Translations under genes and position numbers: made by a program | Assembly (NCBI RefSeq): GCF_009758205.1 | Contig: NZ_WRXN01000017.1 | Location: 62,001 to 126,000 of the forward strand | Length of the DNA stretch: 64,000 nucleotides | Origin: Chitinophaga tropicalis | GTDB lineage: Bacteria > Bacteroidota > Bacteroidia > Chitinophagales > Chitinophagaceae | Reading direction: 5' to 3' | Part shown: piece by piece, positions 35,955-44,743 of the stretch | Layout of the letters: every line of letters starts with the position of its first letter | Position numbering within the stretch: the first letter of the stretch is position 1 | Notes under the pieces: generated by a model | Databases searched by the model: none | What the model saw: the letters and a program-made list of their open reading frames with translations, nothing else | What the model was told of the DNA's origin: nothing

Positions 35955-37304
35955 TTAGAACTGATAGTTCACTAATTCAGGTACAGCTATTTTTTCCTGC
36001 GTACCCGTCACCATATTTTTTACACTTACCATATTCTCTGCCATCTCACTTTCACCCATGATGATCACATAGGGGATATTGCGTTTATTGGCATATTTCA
36101 TCTGTTTGTCCATTTTTGAAGGCTCATGGAACAGTTCAGCTGAAACACCTTTTTCACGCAGTTGCATGAGCAGTTTAAATAAGGTGCCGGTTACTTTCTC
36201 ATCCAGGTTGAAGAAAAGTACCTGGGTGCCTTGCTGTGCAGTAGCGGGGAAGAGTTGTAGTTCTTCAAGCACATCATAGATGCGGTCTACGCCGAAGGAG
36301 ATACCTACACCGGAGAGACCTGGCAGGCCAAATAAACCGGTAAGGTCATCATAACGGCCGCCACCGCCGATACTGCCCATTTTAACAGCAGGTGGCGCTT
36401 TTACTTCCACAATCATACCTGTGTAGTAGTTCAGGCCGCGGGCCAGTGTTACGTCCAGGATAGGAGTGGTGTGGAAAGCGTCAGGCTGTGTATGTAATAC
36501 GTAGGATAATTCTTCTATGCCTTTGAGGCCGGTGGCTGAGTCTTTGAAGAGAAGGGCAAGTTGTTGCAGTTTCTCCTCATTGGTTCCGCTGATATTAAGG
36601 AAGTTTTCAATAGTAGTTATTTCCGGATCTGATAATCCACGTTCCTGGAGTTCTTGTTTAACACCATCAAGTCCTATTTTATCCAACTTATCTATGGAAA
36701 TTGTGATATCAGTCAGTAGAGCAGGTTGGCCTACTATTTCTGCCAGCGCTCCAAGTATTTTACGGTTATTGATACGGAGCTCATACCCTTCCATTCCCAG
36801 CTTAGTGAAAACGGTATCATATATGAGTAACAGTTCTATCTCATTAAGTAATGAATTGCTACCTACCACATCGGCATCGCATTGATAGAACTCTCTGTAA
36901 CGACCTTTAGCTGGACGATCACCTCGCCATACCGGCTGCATCTGGTAGCGTTTGAAAGGTAGCGCCAGTTCATGCTGGTTCATCACTACATAACGGGCAA
37001 ACGGAATGGTGAGGTCATACCGGAGTGCTTTTTCACACAGCAGTATTCCCAGTTCACGGCTATCTTTGGCCTGTTGCGCACGGCCCAGGATATCTCCGTT
37101 GTCCAGTATTTTAAAGATCAGTTTATCTCCTTCTTCTCCGTATTTACCGGTGAGGGTATCCAGATTCTCCATAGTAGGGGTTTCCAATGGCTGGAAGCCA
37201 AACCGCTCAAATGTTTCGCGGATGGTCTGGAAGATATATTGCCTTTTTCTTACCACTACAGGCCCAAAATCGCGGGTACCCTTCGGTATACTGGGTTTGA
37301 TCAT
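35955..37304 (-). CDS. hisS: Histidyl-tRNA synthetase
   Basis: This class II synthetase charges tRNA-His in the cytoplasm. The 449-residue protein shows PKGTRDFGP at the N-terminus, motif 2 with RYREFYQCDADVVG, the histidine-specific ARGLNYYTGMIVE and GGGRYDDLTGLFG, motif 3 VGISFGVDRIYDVLEEL and the C-terminal anticodon-binding domain (last ~95 residues). It lies 44 bases downstream of an LMW-PTP gene on the same strand and may share its transcript. A terminator follows. Confidence 0.96.
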   Translation of the reverse strand: MIKPSIPKGTRDFGPVVVRKRQYIFQTIRETFERFGFQPLETPTMENLDTLTGKYGEEGDKLIFKILDNGDILGRAQQAKDSRELGILLCEKALRYDLTIPFARYVVMNQHELALPFKRYQMQPVWRGDRPAKGRYREFYQCDADVVGSNSLLNEIELLLIYDTVFTKLGMEGYELRINNRKILGALAEIVGQPALLTDITISIDKLDKIGLDGVKQELQERGLSDPEITTIENFLNISGTNEEKLQQLALLFKDSATGLKGIEELSYVLHTQPDAFHTTPILDVTLARGLNYYTGMIVEVKAPPAVKMGSIGGGGRYDDLTGLFGLPGLSGVGISFGVDRIYDVLEELQLFPATAQQGTQVLFFNLDEKVTGTLFKLLMQLREKGVSAELFHEPSKMDKQMKYANKRNIPYVIIMGESEMAENMVSVKNMVTGTQEKIAVPELVNYQF

Positions 37305-37348
37305 TCTTATTCAGTTATGCTGTAAGATATTTATATTATGCTTATCGG

Positions 37349-37786
37349 TTACTTTTTGCCGGCCAGGATCTTTTCACATGCCTCATATATCATATGATAT
37401 ACGGGTTCGAAAAGAGCGTCATCGTACCAGGGATCTGGTACCGGTTGCTGATTATCCAGCAGTAGCTGTACTTTATCCCTGTCTGCCGTTGTTCTGGCTT
37501 TGAGCAATACGTCCCTGTAATTGTTCAGGTCCATGACAAAGATCCTGTCGAAGTTATCAAAATCTTCCTGCTGGAATTGCCTGCCCCGGAGCCCGGAAAT
37601 ATCCACACCATGCCGGTGACCTACTTTCACGGAGCGGTGGTCTGGCGGGTCTCCCACATGCCAGTTACCTGTTCCTGCTGAATCTATTTCCCAATCCAGC
37701 CCTTTCTCTGCTGCCAGGTGTCTTAAAATGCCTTCTGCCAGGGGCGAACGGCAGATGTTGCCCAGGCATACCATCAGTATTTTCAT
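37349..37786 (-). CDS. Low-molecular-weight protein-tyrosine phosphatase
   Basis: The 145-residue enzyme dephosphorylates tyrosine (or arginine) residues of proteins. The P-loop is at the very start: MKILMVCLGNICRSPLAEG with catalytic C7 and R13 in C-x5-R, and the general acid Asp is in the late PDPWYDD segment. The frame extends further upstream to 37906 but the P-loop must be at the N-terminus, so 37786 is the right start. A minus-strand TAGGTTTG box (37802-37795) ends eight bases before it. In Bacteroidota such genes are common single enzymes; capsule or envelope kinase partners are not visible here. Confidence 0.93.
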   Translation of the reverse strand: MKILMVCLGNICRSPLAEGILRHLAAEKGLDWEIDSAGTGNWHVGDPPDHRSVKVGHRHGVDISGLRGRQFQQEDFDNFDRIFVMDLNNYRDVLLKARTTADRDKVQLLLDNQQPVPDPWYDDALFEPVYHMIYEACEKILAGKK

Positions 37787-38202
37787 AATTTCCGCAAACC
37801 TACAAGATTTTAACATTATTTTATCCTGCCGCTGAAAATCGCTTCCCGCGTGGCCAATGCCCGGTTTGCCGCAACGACGGTTTATGGAATTATTCTTTTT
37901 TTGCATCTTATAGTAAAGGGAAACCTGATACTATACTTTCATTTTCTGCGTATATATTCACATGATAATCCAGCAGATAGCATAAGAAAGGAAGTATTTA
38001 ACAACCCTTTAACAAGTTCTTGTTTAATTAACTGTAGATTGAATATGAAAAAATGTGTGTATGCCCGACGCTTATAAAAGCTGCTGTAGTGGCTGCTTTT
38101 AAGTAGCAGTAACGGTATAGTTGGCATGTTTTTTTAACAATCCTCTAAAAGAACAGGTATTTGTTTGGAAATTTTTTTTTGTATACTTGTAATTCGCTAA
38201 CA
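37787..38202. other. 416-base intergenic region with hairpin and possible short leader frame
   Basis: No credible protein gene lies here. The 37795-37802 segment holds a minus-strand -7 box (TAGGTTTG) for the phosphatase. On the plus strand, a 10-codon frame (MKKCVYARRL, 38045-38077) is followed directly by an AAAAGC-type hairpin (about 38076-38100), whose right arm can also pair with AGCAG just downstream. Near the end, TTG at 38161-38163 and TATACTTG at 38182-38189 form a weak promoter for the next gene. Confidence 0.4.
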
Positions 38203-38448
38203 ATGCTAATGCAACAAAAGGAATTTGGAAACGGACGGACCCGGGTAAATTATCGTTCACTGGGAGAATTGATCAGAGGTATATTTTTTCTGCTCTTTGG
38301 CCTATATGCAATTTTCGCGCAGAAATATAATCTTGGTCGTTTTGATTTCTCGCAGACTGTTCTGAATATTTTAGGAGGAGTACTAATTGCGTATGGCCTT
38401 TTCCGTGTATATAGAGGGGTAAGGTACTTATTTACTAACAGGGATTAA
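38203..38448 (+). CDS. Small two-helix membrane protein
   Basis: The 81-residue protein has two membrane segments (about residues 22-40, LIRGIFFLLFGLYAIFA, and 52-70, TVLNILGGVLIAYGLFRVY) with basic residues on the cytoplasmic side and a conserved-looking C-terminal YRGVRYLF. I do not recognise a functional family. The open frame could start earlier at TTG 38161, but ATG 38203 (or 38209) suits the fold. It ends 13 bases before a PstS-like lipoprotein gene, and this three-gene order looks like part of the cluster that follows exbB/exbD/tonB genes in related genomes, as I recall. Confidence 0.65.
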   Translation: MLMQQKEFGNGRTRVNYRSLGELIRGIFFLLFGLYAIFAQKYNLGRFDFSQTVLNILGGVLIAYGLFRVYRGVRYLFTNRD

Positions 38449-38461
38449 GATAGACGAGCAT

Positions 38462-39388
38462 ATGTTTTTCAGGATAATCAGAATAACCCGGTTTTCTGTT
38501 TTCACGTTAGCAGCAATCGCTTTACTGGCATCATGCGGACCAGCCAACAAACCAGGCGAAGAGCGGGATACGCCAACATCCGGCACCATTCGTATCAGTG
38601 TCGATGAAACTTATAAGCCATTGATAGAAGCTGAAATTAAGGTGTTTGAATCCTTATATAAAAAGGCTCATATCATTGCAGAATATAAACCTGAAGCAGA
38701 ATGTTTCAGGGACCTGCTGGCAGACAGCTCACGACTGATCTTTGTAACACGGGATTTCAGCGATAAAGAAAAAGCGTATATAAGAGAAGAAAAGAAGATA
38801 AAGCCGGAAAGCCTGTTACTGGCTTGGGATGGGGTAGCACTTATTGCCAATCACAGTAATCCTGATTCTATCCTCACTTTAGACCAGGTGCGGAAAATTA
38901 TGGACGGCTCCGACACAGAAAGAAAATGGCAGGTTGTTTTCGATAATCAGAATTCAAGTACTGTAAGATATATCCGCGATTCTATCAATAAAGGTAAACC
39001 GTTACCAACAGATGTGATGGCCGCGAATACCAATCCTGAAGTGGTTGATTATGTGGCGAAAATGAAGAATGCATTGGGAGTGATAGGAGTAAGCTGGATC
39101 TCTGATCCAAATGACTCCACGACTATTGAATTTACGAATAAAGTGACGGTGGTAAAGGTGCGTGCTGATTATGGTTCGGAATTTGTAAAACCATATCAGG
39201 CGTACATTGCTCTCGGCTCTTATCCGCTCAAACGTGGTTTATTCTACTGTTTAAAAGAACCATATAACGGATTGGGATCTGGGTTCGCCACTTTCCTGGG
39301 AAGTTATGAAGGACAGATGATCATTGGAAAATTCAGACTGTTCCCTGCGAGGTTGAATATCGTGTTCAGGGAAGCGAACATTAAGTAA
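38462..39388 (+). CDS. PstS-like periplasmic substrate-binding lipoprotein
   Basis: The 308-residue protein has a lipobox LLASC with C25 and a two-lobed binding fold of the PBP-like_2 (phosphate-binding PstS) type: GTIRISVDETYKPLIEAEIK, LLAWDGVALIANHSNPDS, LTLDQVRKIMDG, then DNQNSSTVRYIRDSI and ALGVIGVSWISD. Family members bind oxyanions such as phosphate; here no pst transporter genes are adjacent, so it may be a sensor or scaffold instead. It is in a unit with the membrane protein before it and the TPR protein after it. Confidence 0.8.
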   Translation: MFFRIIRITRFSVFTLAAIALLASCGPANKPGEERDTPTSGTIRISVDETYKPLIEAEIKVFESLYKKAHIIAEYKPEAECFRDLLADSSRLIFVTRDFSDKEKAYIREEKKIKPESLLLAWDGVALIANHSNPDSILTLDQVRKIMDGSDTERKWQVVFDNQNSSTVRYIRDSINKGKPLPTDVMAANTNPEVVDYVAKMKNALGVIGVSWISDPNDSTTIEFTNKVTVVKVRADYGSEFVKPYQAYIALGSYPLKRGLFYCLKEPYNGLGSGFATFLGSYEGQMIIGKFRLFPARLNIVFREANIK

Positions 39389-39425
39389 AAAACTAACACA
39401 ACTAAAATTTAAAACCGGATTGCTC

Positions 39426-41141
39426 ATGAACAGACGGAAAAGTTTAATTGTTGCAATGCTGTGCGTCGCGAATGGCGTTATGGCCCAATCTGTTGAAGAT
39501 GGATTGAAAGACCTGTATTATGGCAAGTATGAAACAGCCAAACAAAACCTGGAGAAAGTAATTACTGCTAAACCTACTGATGACAGAGCATATTATTACC
39601 TCGGGATTGCGCAGCTGGGTATGCATGATGATGCCGGTGCAGCTGCTACCTTCGCAAAAGGATTACAGGCAGTTCCTACCTCTGCTTTATTGCAGGCAGG
39701 TCTGGGCCGTATTGACCTGATGAAGGGCGATGCTGCTGCAGCAAAACAAAAATTCGAAGCCGCTTCTACTACCACTGAAGGACGTAATGGTGATGTTGCA
39801 CGTGCTATAGCTGATGCAAACACTGAGATTAAGGGCGGTGACCGCGGTTATGCACTGACAGTAATGGAGAAATTACTGAACAACGAAGGCCGTAAAAAGA
39901 AAGAAGTATATACTCCGAAAGCAGTAGATTATATCGAGCTGGGTGACGCTTACCGCCTGCTGGGTGGTGAGAACGGTGGTAAAGCCATCACTTCCTACGA
40001 TAAAGCGCTGGAACTGGAACCAAACAATGCTGAAGCTGTAATGAAGCAGGGTCTGGTAAACTATAACGCTAAACTGCTCCAGGACGCGGTGAATGATTTC
40101 ACCAAAGCCACTAACATGGACCCGCAGTATGCTCCTGCTTTCTATGAACTGTACCAGTTCTATATCACGCCAACCAAAGCGCAGTTCTCCCTGGAGAATG
40201 CAGCTAAATATCTTCAGCAGTATATGGCTGTTGTAGGTGAAGGTGCTGGTAAAATGGAAAACGAGTATAACCTGGCTGCTATCTCTTTCTACAAAAAAGA
40301 CTATGATGCAGCTATCAGCAAAGCTAAAAGCGTACTGCCTCAGACCACAGAAGGTAACAAAGGTAAATTTGTACGTCTGCTCACAGATGCTCACCTGCAG
40401 AAAGGTGATACCGCTACCGGTAAAGCAGTGATCGAAGAATATGCAAAAAGCGTTGGCGAATCCAAACTGCAGCCAAACGACTATAAACTGCTGAGCGCTG
40501 TTTACCAGGCTTATACTCCTGATTCAGCACAGGCAGAGATCAATGACTCCCTGGCTTCACTGTACCTGGAGAAATATGCACTGGCCGACACCGCAAAAGA
40601 TGTTGAAAAATACAGGAACGTAGCTGAAACATTCAAGAATATGCGTGATTTCAAACGCTCTGCTGAATGGTATGGCCACCTGATCAACGACTTCACTGAC
40701 GAGCAGAACACCGGTAAGATCCAGGACATGTTCTACAAAGGAACATGGGAGATCTATGCAAAACAATATGACAAAGCTGATTCTACCTGGGGTGCTTTCG
40801 CTGCAAAATATCCTGCACAGGAAGCACTGGGTACTTACTGGAGAGGCCGTGCAAACATGGCAAAAGATCCGGAGGCAAAAGCAGGTACTGCCATTCCTTA
40901 CTTCACCAAGTTCTTTGAGCTGAAAGGTGATGAGAAAATGAAGCCAAATCAGCTGATGTTCCCTTATCAGTATATGATGATCTACTACTACAATAAGGAT
41001 GATCAGGCAAATATGAAGATCTGGATGGACAAAGTATTGTCTATCGATCCTAATAACGCTACTGTAAAAGCTATCCAGGAAAACCAGGATAACAAGAATA
41101 AAGCTGCCCAGGTAAAACCTGCTCAGGGCAACAAAAAATAA
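39426..41141 (+). CDS. Exported tetratricopeptide-repeat protein
   Basis: The 571-residue protein begins with a signal peptide (SLIVAMLCVANGVMAQS). Most of the rest is TPR repeats, for example YGKYETAKQNLEKVI, AYYYLGIAQLGMHDDAGAAA, KAITSYDKALELEPNNAEAV and AVNDFTKATNMDPQYAPAFY, with further ones to near residue 560. It binds protein partners in the periplasm or at the outer membrane. Codon use is even and suggests good expression. The start is the ATG, not the TTG two codons earlier. It ends with a very strong terminator. Confidence 0.82.
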   Translation: MNRRKSLIVAMLCVANGVMAQSVEDGLKDLYYGKYETAKQNLEKVITAKPTDDRAYYYLGIAQLGMHDDAGAAATFAKGLQAVPTSALLQAGLGRIDLMKGDAAAAKQKFEAASTTTEGRNGDVARAIADANTEIKGGDRGYALTVMEKLLNNEGRKKKEVYTPKAVDYIELGDAYRLLGGENGGKAITSYDKALELEPNNAEAVMKQGLVNYNAKLLQDAVNDFTKATNMDPQYAPAFYELYQFYITPTKAQFSLENAAKYLQQYMAVVGEGAGKMENEYNLAAISFYKKDYDAAISKAKSVLPQTTEGNKGKFVRLLTDAHLQKGDTATGKAVIEEYAKSVGESKLQPNDYKLLSAVYQAYTPDSAQAEINDSLASLYLEKYALADTAKDVEKYRNVAETFKNMRDFKRSAEWYGHLINDFTDEQNTGKIQDMFYKGTWEIYAKQYDKADSTWGAFAAKYPAQEALGTYWRGRANMAKDPEAKAGTAIPYFTKFFELKGDEKMKPNQLMFPYQYMMIYYYNKDDQANMKIWMDKVLSIDPNNATVKAIQENQDNKNKAAQVKPAQGNKK

Positions 41142-41161
41142 TCAGGACTGATTACAGTCAT

Positions 41162-41197
41162 AAAAAGGCCTCCTGCCCACGGCAGGAGGCCTTTTTT
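41162..41197. terminator. Very strong intrinsic terminator
   Basis: GGCCTCCTGCC at 41167-41177 pairs with 41181-41191 around CAC, extended by five A-T pairs, with T's to 41197. It separates the TPR gene from the nuo operon. Confidence 0.95.
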
Positions 41198-41241
41198 ATT
41201 GCCGATTGGCGAAAAAAGATAATATTTTAATTCCTCATAGA

Positions 41242-41272
41242 TTTGATTTTTACGATAGTTAGCCTATTTTTG
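41242..41272 (+). promoter_or_regulatory. Near-consensus promoter of the nuo operon
   Basis: A -33 TTTG at 41242-41245 and a -7 TATTTTTG at 41265-41272 are 19 bases apart, matching the Bacteroidota consensus. It would drive all 14 nuo genes, with a leader of about 30 bases before nuoA. Confidence 0.82.
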
Positions 41273-41306
41273 CTCATTCGGAGAACGTTATTTATCAGGG
41301 AAGCTT

Positions 41307-41699
41307 ATGTTTACAGACACAGTATTATTGTCAGCAACTACTCCTTTCAGCTATTTTCCCATTGTATTGCAGTTATGCGCTGCATTGGGCTTTGTAGGTC
41401 TCACAATGTTCGCTACCCACTTTCTGGGGCCAAAACGTAAAACCAGCGACAAACTTGTTACCTTTGAAAGTGGAATTGAACAAAAGGGTAATGCCCGCCA
41501 GCCAGTAGCCATTAAGTACTTTCTTACCGCCATTTTGTTCGTACTTTTTGACGTTGAAGTCATCTTCTTTTATCCTTATGCGGTGAACTTCAGGGAATTA
41601 GGTTGGGATGGCTTCCTGGCCATGCTGCTCTTTGTAGCGTTCTTTCTGGGCGGTTTCTTCTATATTCTGAAGAAAGGAGCACTGAAATGGGAAGACTGA
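41307..41699 (+). CDS. nuoA: NADH-quinone oxidoreductase subunit A
   Basis: The 130-residue membrane subunit has three membrane segments: residues ~18-38, ~72-92 and ~98-120. The conserved loop FESGIEQKGNARQP and the following FLTAILFVLFDVEVIFFYP, with its acidic residues near the quinone channel, identify it. It helps join the membrane and peripheral arms of complex I, which moves electrons from NADH to menaquinone and pumps protons. First gene of the nuo operon. Confidence 0.95.
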   Translation: MFTDTVLLSATTPFSYFPIVLQLCAALGFVGLTMFATHFLGPKRKTSDKLVTFESGIEQKGNARQPVAIKYFLTAILFVLFDVEVIFFYPYAVNFRELGWDGFLAMLLFVAFFLGGFFYILKKGALKWED

Positions 41700-41724
41700 T
41701 TTTTATATAATTGCGGATACAGCC

Positions 41725-41741
41725 TTGCCAACGGCTGGCAA
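41725..41741 (+). repeat. Short hairpin in the nuoA-nuoB spacer
   Basis: TTGCCA at 41725-41730 pairs with TGGCAA at 41736-41741 around ACGGC, with flanking CC/GG. The 96-base spacer also carries AATCTGA repeated three times (41761-41788). Possibly an mRNA-processing or stability element. Confidence 0.4.
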
Positions 41742-41795
41742 AGGTGTGTGCGTTTAGGTCAAATCTGAATCTGAAATCTTTAAATCTGACATGGT

Positions 41796-42359
41796 ATGGC
41801 ACGTCCGGTCCAGTATAATGAAAAAGTGAAGACGGTTGAAATACCCGATGGGTATTCCGGGGAAGGATTTTTTGCTACTTCTTTTGACAAAGCAATAGGT
41901 CTGGCGCGTAAGAACTCCATATGGCCACTGCCCTTTGCCACCTCCTGCTGTGGTATCGAGTTCATGGCAACGATGGCCTCTACATATGATATGTCGCGTT
42001 TTGGCTCTGAAAGGATGGCATTCACTCCCCGTCAATGTGACCTGTTGATGGTAATGGGCACAATTTCCAAGAAAATGGGCCCGGTTTTACGCCAGGTATA
42101 CCTCCAGATGGCGGAACCCCGCTGGGTAATGGCCGTTGGCGCCTGCGCCAGCAGTGGTGGTGTATTTGATACCTATTCTGTGTTACAGGGGATAGACCAG
42201 GTAATACCTGTAGATGTATATGTTCCAGGTTGTCCTCCGCGTCCTGAAGCCATTATAGACGGCTTTATGCGCATCCAGGAACTGGTAGGCCAGGAAAGCC
42301 TGCGTCGCCGTAATTCAGACAAATACAAGGAATTACTGAACTCCTACGGTATTCAGTAA
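41796..42359 (+). CDS. nuoB: NADH-quinone oxidoreductase subunit B
   Basis: This peripheral subunit holds the terminal [4Fe-4S] cluster N2, which gives electrons to the quinone. The 187 residues show the ligand cysteines in FATSCCGIEFM (two adjacent), GACASSGG and YVPGCPPRPE, all present. The N-terminal ~30 residues carry an extension. It lies 96 bases after nuoA, an unusually long gap for this operon, with a hairpin and repeats. Confidence 0.97.
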   Translation: MARPVQYNEKVKTVEIPDGYSGEGFFATSFDKAIGLARKNSIWPLPFATSCCGIEFMATMASTYDMSRFGSERMAFTPRQCDLLMVMGTISKKMGPVLRQVYLQMAEPRWVMAVGACASSGGVFDTYSVLQGIDQVIPVDVYVPGCPPRPEAIIDGFMRIQELVGQESLRRRNSDKYKELLNSYGIQ

Positions 42360-42394
42360 ATAAGGTTATAACAGAAAGGTCATATCCGCGAAAA

Positions 42395-42409
42395 GTCAAA
42401 TCTGAAATC
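42395..42409 (+). repeat. Copy of the nuoA-B spacer motif in the nuoB-C spacer
   Basis: GTCAAATCTGAAATC here is shared, apart from a six-base insertion, with 41758 onward in the previous spacer (GTCAAATCTGAATCTGAAATC). The two spacers therefore have related sequence despite unrelated flanking genes. Confidence 0.45.
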
Positions 42410-42425
42410 ACAAATTGGAATCGTA

Positions 42426-42947
42426 ATGTCTTTGACAAGCGACTATATAAAACAAAGGTTAACAGACAAGTTTGGTGAGTCAATCAGCCAGGTAGAAGAG
42501 TCCTTTGGAGTCTTAGCCTTTACCGCACCTAAAGACCTGAACCTGAAAGTAATGCAGTTCCTGTACGATGATGAGGAGCTGCAATTTCGTTTTTTAACAG
42601 ACCTCACTGCTGTTCATTATCCCGACAGAACAGGAGAGGAGCTGGCAGTTGTATATCACCTCTACAATTTCAAAGAGCGTGTAAGACTGCGTTTAAAGGT
42701 ATATACCAGTGTGGAAGATCCCCGTGTATTTACGGCAACCAGGCTGTATGAATCTGCTAACTGGATGGAAAGGGAGACATATGACTTCTTCGGGGTGAAC
42801 TTTGTAGGACACCCTAACCTGAAAAGGATCCTGAACGTGGACGAAATGACCTATTTCCCCATGCGTAAGGAATTTCCGCTGGAAGATCAGACCCGTACCG
42901 ATAAAGATGATGAAATGTTCGGCCGCGGCGGGCATATTGGCATATAA
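42426..42947 (+). CDS. nuoC: NADH-quinone oxidoreductase subunit C (30 kDa)
   Basis: The 173-residue subunit is a stand-alone NuoC, not fused to NuoD as in Escherichia coli. The family signature is ERETYDFFGVNFVGHPNLKR (residues ~117-136), and the C-terminal FPMRKEFPLEDQTRTDKDD leads toward NuoD. It forms part of the quinone-facing region of the peripheral arm. The start is 66 bases after nuoB; nuoD follows after 19 bases. Confidence 0.95.
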   Translation: MSLTSDYIKQRLTDKFGESISQVEESFGVLAFTAPKDLNLKVMQFLYDDEELQFRFLTDLTAVHYPDRTGEELAVVYHLYNFKERVRLRLKVYTSVEDPRVFTATRLYESANWMERETYDFFGVNFVGHPNLKRILNVDEMTYFPMRKEFPLEDQTRTDKDDEMFGRGGHIGI

Positions 42948-42966
42948 TTAATTTATTCGTTTGAAC

Positions 42967-44184
42967 ATGTCAGAGCAGCAACATATAACACTGCCGGAAG
43001 GCTCCATAGAGAGACAGACACAAACCCTTAACCTGGGCCCGACCCACCCCGCCACTCACGGGGTGTTCCAGAATATCCTGGAAATAGACGGTGAACGTGT
43101 AGTCAGTTCAGAATCCACTGTAGGATATATTCACCGTGCATTCGAAAAAATAGCTGAACGCAGGCCTTACTACCAGATCACTCCACTGACAGACAGGCTG
43201 AACTACTGTTCATCCCCTATCAATAACATAGGCTGGCACCTGACAGTAGAAAAACTGCTGGGTATACAAACACCTAAACGTGTCGATTACCTGCGCGTGA
43301 TCATCATGGAACTGGCCCGTATCTGCGACCACCTTATCTGTAACGGTGTGGTAGGTGTAGATACCGGCGCTTTTACCGGCTTCCTCTATCTCATGAAATA
43401 CCGTGAGCTGGCTTATGAGATCTATGAAGAGATATGCGGCTCCCGTCTTACCACCAACATTGGCCGTATAGGCGGTTTTGAAAGGAACTTCACACCTGCC
43501 GCCTTCGAAAAAATAGAACGTTTCCTGAAAGAATACCCGGTTGCACTGAAAGAGTTTGAAAGCCTCATGACCCGCAACCGTATCTTCATGGAAAGGACCC
43601 AGGGCGTTGGACCTATCTCCGCAGAAAGAGCCATGAACTATGGCTTTACCGGTCCTAACCTGCGTGCTGCAGGCGTTGACTATGACTTGCGCGTAGCCCA
43701 CCCTTACTCCTCTTACGAAGATTTTGACTTTACAATACCTGTTGGCACTACGGGCGACTGCTACGACCGTTTCCTGGTGCGCAACGCTGAAATGTGGGAA
43801 AGCCTCAGTATTATCCGCCAGGCAATGGATAAGCTGAAAGACCTGCCCTCAGATGTATATCACGCAGATGTACCTGCCTATTACCTGCCTGAAAAGAAAG
43901 ATGTATACACCAAAATGGAAGCACTGATCTATCACTTCAAAATAGTGATGGGTGAGTCCGATATCCTGCCTGGTGAAGTATACAATGCCGTTGAAGGCGC
44001 TAACGGCGAATTAGGGTTCTACCTGATCAGCGATGGCGGCCGTAGCCCTTACAGACTGCACTTCCGCCGGCCCTGCTTTATTTACTACCAGGCTTATGCT
44101 GAACTGGTGAAAGGAGCCATGCTGAGCGATGCTATCATCTGTCTGAGTAGTCTGAACCTGATTGCAGGTGAACTGGATGCTTAA
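42967..44184 (+). CDS. nuoD: NADH-quinone oxidoreductase subunit D (49 kDa)
   Basis: This 405-residue peripheral subunit forms the quinone pocket with NuoB. NLGPTHPATHGVFQNIL at the start contains the quinone-binding histidines, followed by HRAFEKIAERRPY, ICDHLICNG and RTQGVGPISAERA; the C-terminal part has SDGGRSPYRLHFR and LIAGELDA at the very end, as usual. I use the ATG at 42967, not the TTG two codons earlier. It follows nuoC by 19 bases. Confidence 0.97.
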   Translation: MSEQQHITLPEGSIERQTQTLNLGPTHPATHGVFQNILEIDGERVVSSESTVGYIHRAFEKIAERRPYYQITPLTDRLNYCSSPINNIGWHLTVEKLLGIQTPKRVDYLRVIIMELARICDHLICNGVVGVDTGAFTGFLYLMKYRELAYEIYEEICGSRLTTNIGRIGGFERNFTPAAFEKIERFLKEYPVALKEFESLMTRNRIFMERTQGVGPISAERAMNYGFTGPNLRAAGVDYDLRVAHPYSSYEDFDFTIPVGTTGDCYDRFLVRNAEMWESLSIIRQAMDKLKDLPSDVYHADVPAYYLPEKKDVYTKMEALIYHFKIVMGESDILPGEVYNAVEGANGELGFYLISDGGRSPYRLHFRRPCFIYYQAYAELVKGAMLSDAIICLSSLNLIAGELDA

Positions 44185-44209
44185 TTATTAAATTTTTTCT
44201 TTCATAGTT

Positions 44210-44695
44210 ATGTTTTCTGAAGAGAAGCTGAATAAAGTAAAAGAGATCATCGCCCGCTACCCGCAAGGAAAGCAGAAGAGTGCATTGATTCCCGTGCTGC
44301 ACCTTGCACAGGAGGAATTTGGCGGCTGGCTGAGCTCGGAAACCATGGATTACGTGGCTTCCCTGCTGCAGATCACGTCCATAGAAGTGTATGAAGTGGC
44401 TACCTTTTACTCGATGTTTAACCTGCAGCCGGTAGGCAAGCATGTATTTGAAGTGTGCCAGACAGGCCCCTGCATGCTGCGTGGCTCAGATCAGATCATT
44501 GACTATATCAAAAAGAAACTGGACATCGGTGTAGGTGAAACTACAAAAGATGGCCTGTTCACCCTCAAGACAGTGGAATGCCTCGGCGCCTGCGGATATG
44601 CTCCTATGATGCAGCTGGGTAAACACTACCGGGAACACCTGACACCAGAGAAGGTAGATGCCATTATCGAAGAATGCAGGGCTAAAGCAAACTAA
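44210..44695 (+). CDS. nuoE: NADH-quinone oxidoreductase subunit E (24 kDa)
   Basis: The 161-residue subunit is a thioredoxin-like protein that holds a [2Fe-2S] cluster (N1a). The ligands are in VCQTGPCMLRG (C-x4-C) and ECLGACGYAP (C-x3-C). A helical N-terminal part (YPQGKQKSALIPVLHLAQE) is normal. With NuoF and NuoG it makes the NADH-oxidising module. That module is missing in some Bacteroidota complex I operons, so its presence indicates that NADH is the donor here. Confidence 0.96.
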   Translation: MFSEEKLNKVKEIIARYPQGKQKSALIPVLHLAQEEFGGWLSSETMDYVASLLQITSIEVYEVATFYSMFNLQPVGKHVFEVCQTGPCMLRGSDQIIDYIKKKLDIGVGETTKDGLFTLKTVECLGACGYAPMMQLGKHYREHLTPEKVDAIIEECRAKAN

Positions 44696-44743
44696 ATTAT
44701 TGAATGACCAGGCCCGGCCTGGTCTGCAATCATAAAAAGTAAG

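Noticed and set aside
37850..38077. A 75-codon plus-strand frame in the gap after the LMW-PTP
   Set aside because: No signal, domain or codon pattern supports it; only its last ten codons are of interest as a possible leader peptide.
41562..42359. Possible frameshift between nuoA and nuoB because of the long spacer
   Set aside because: Both proteins are complete at family length with their conserved ends; the spacer is simply long.
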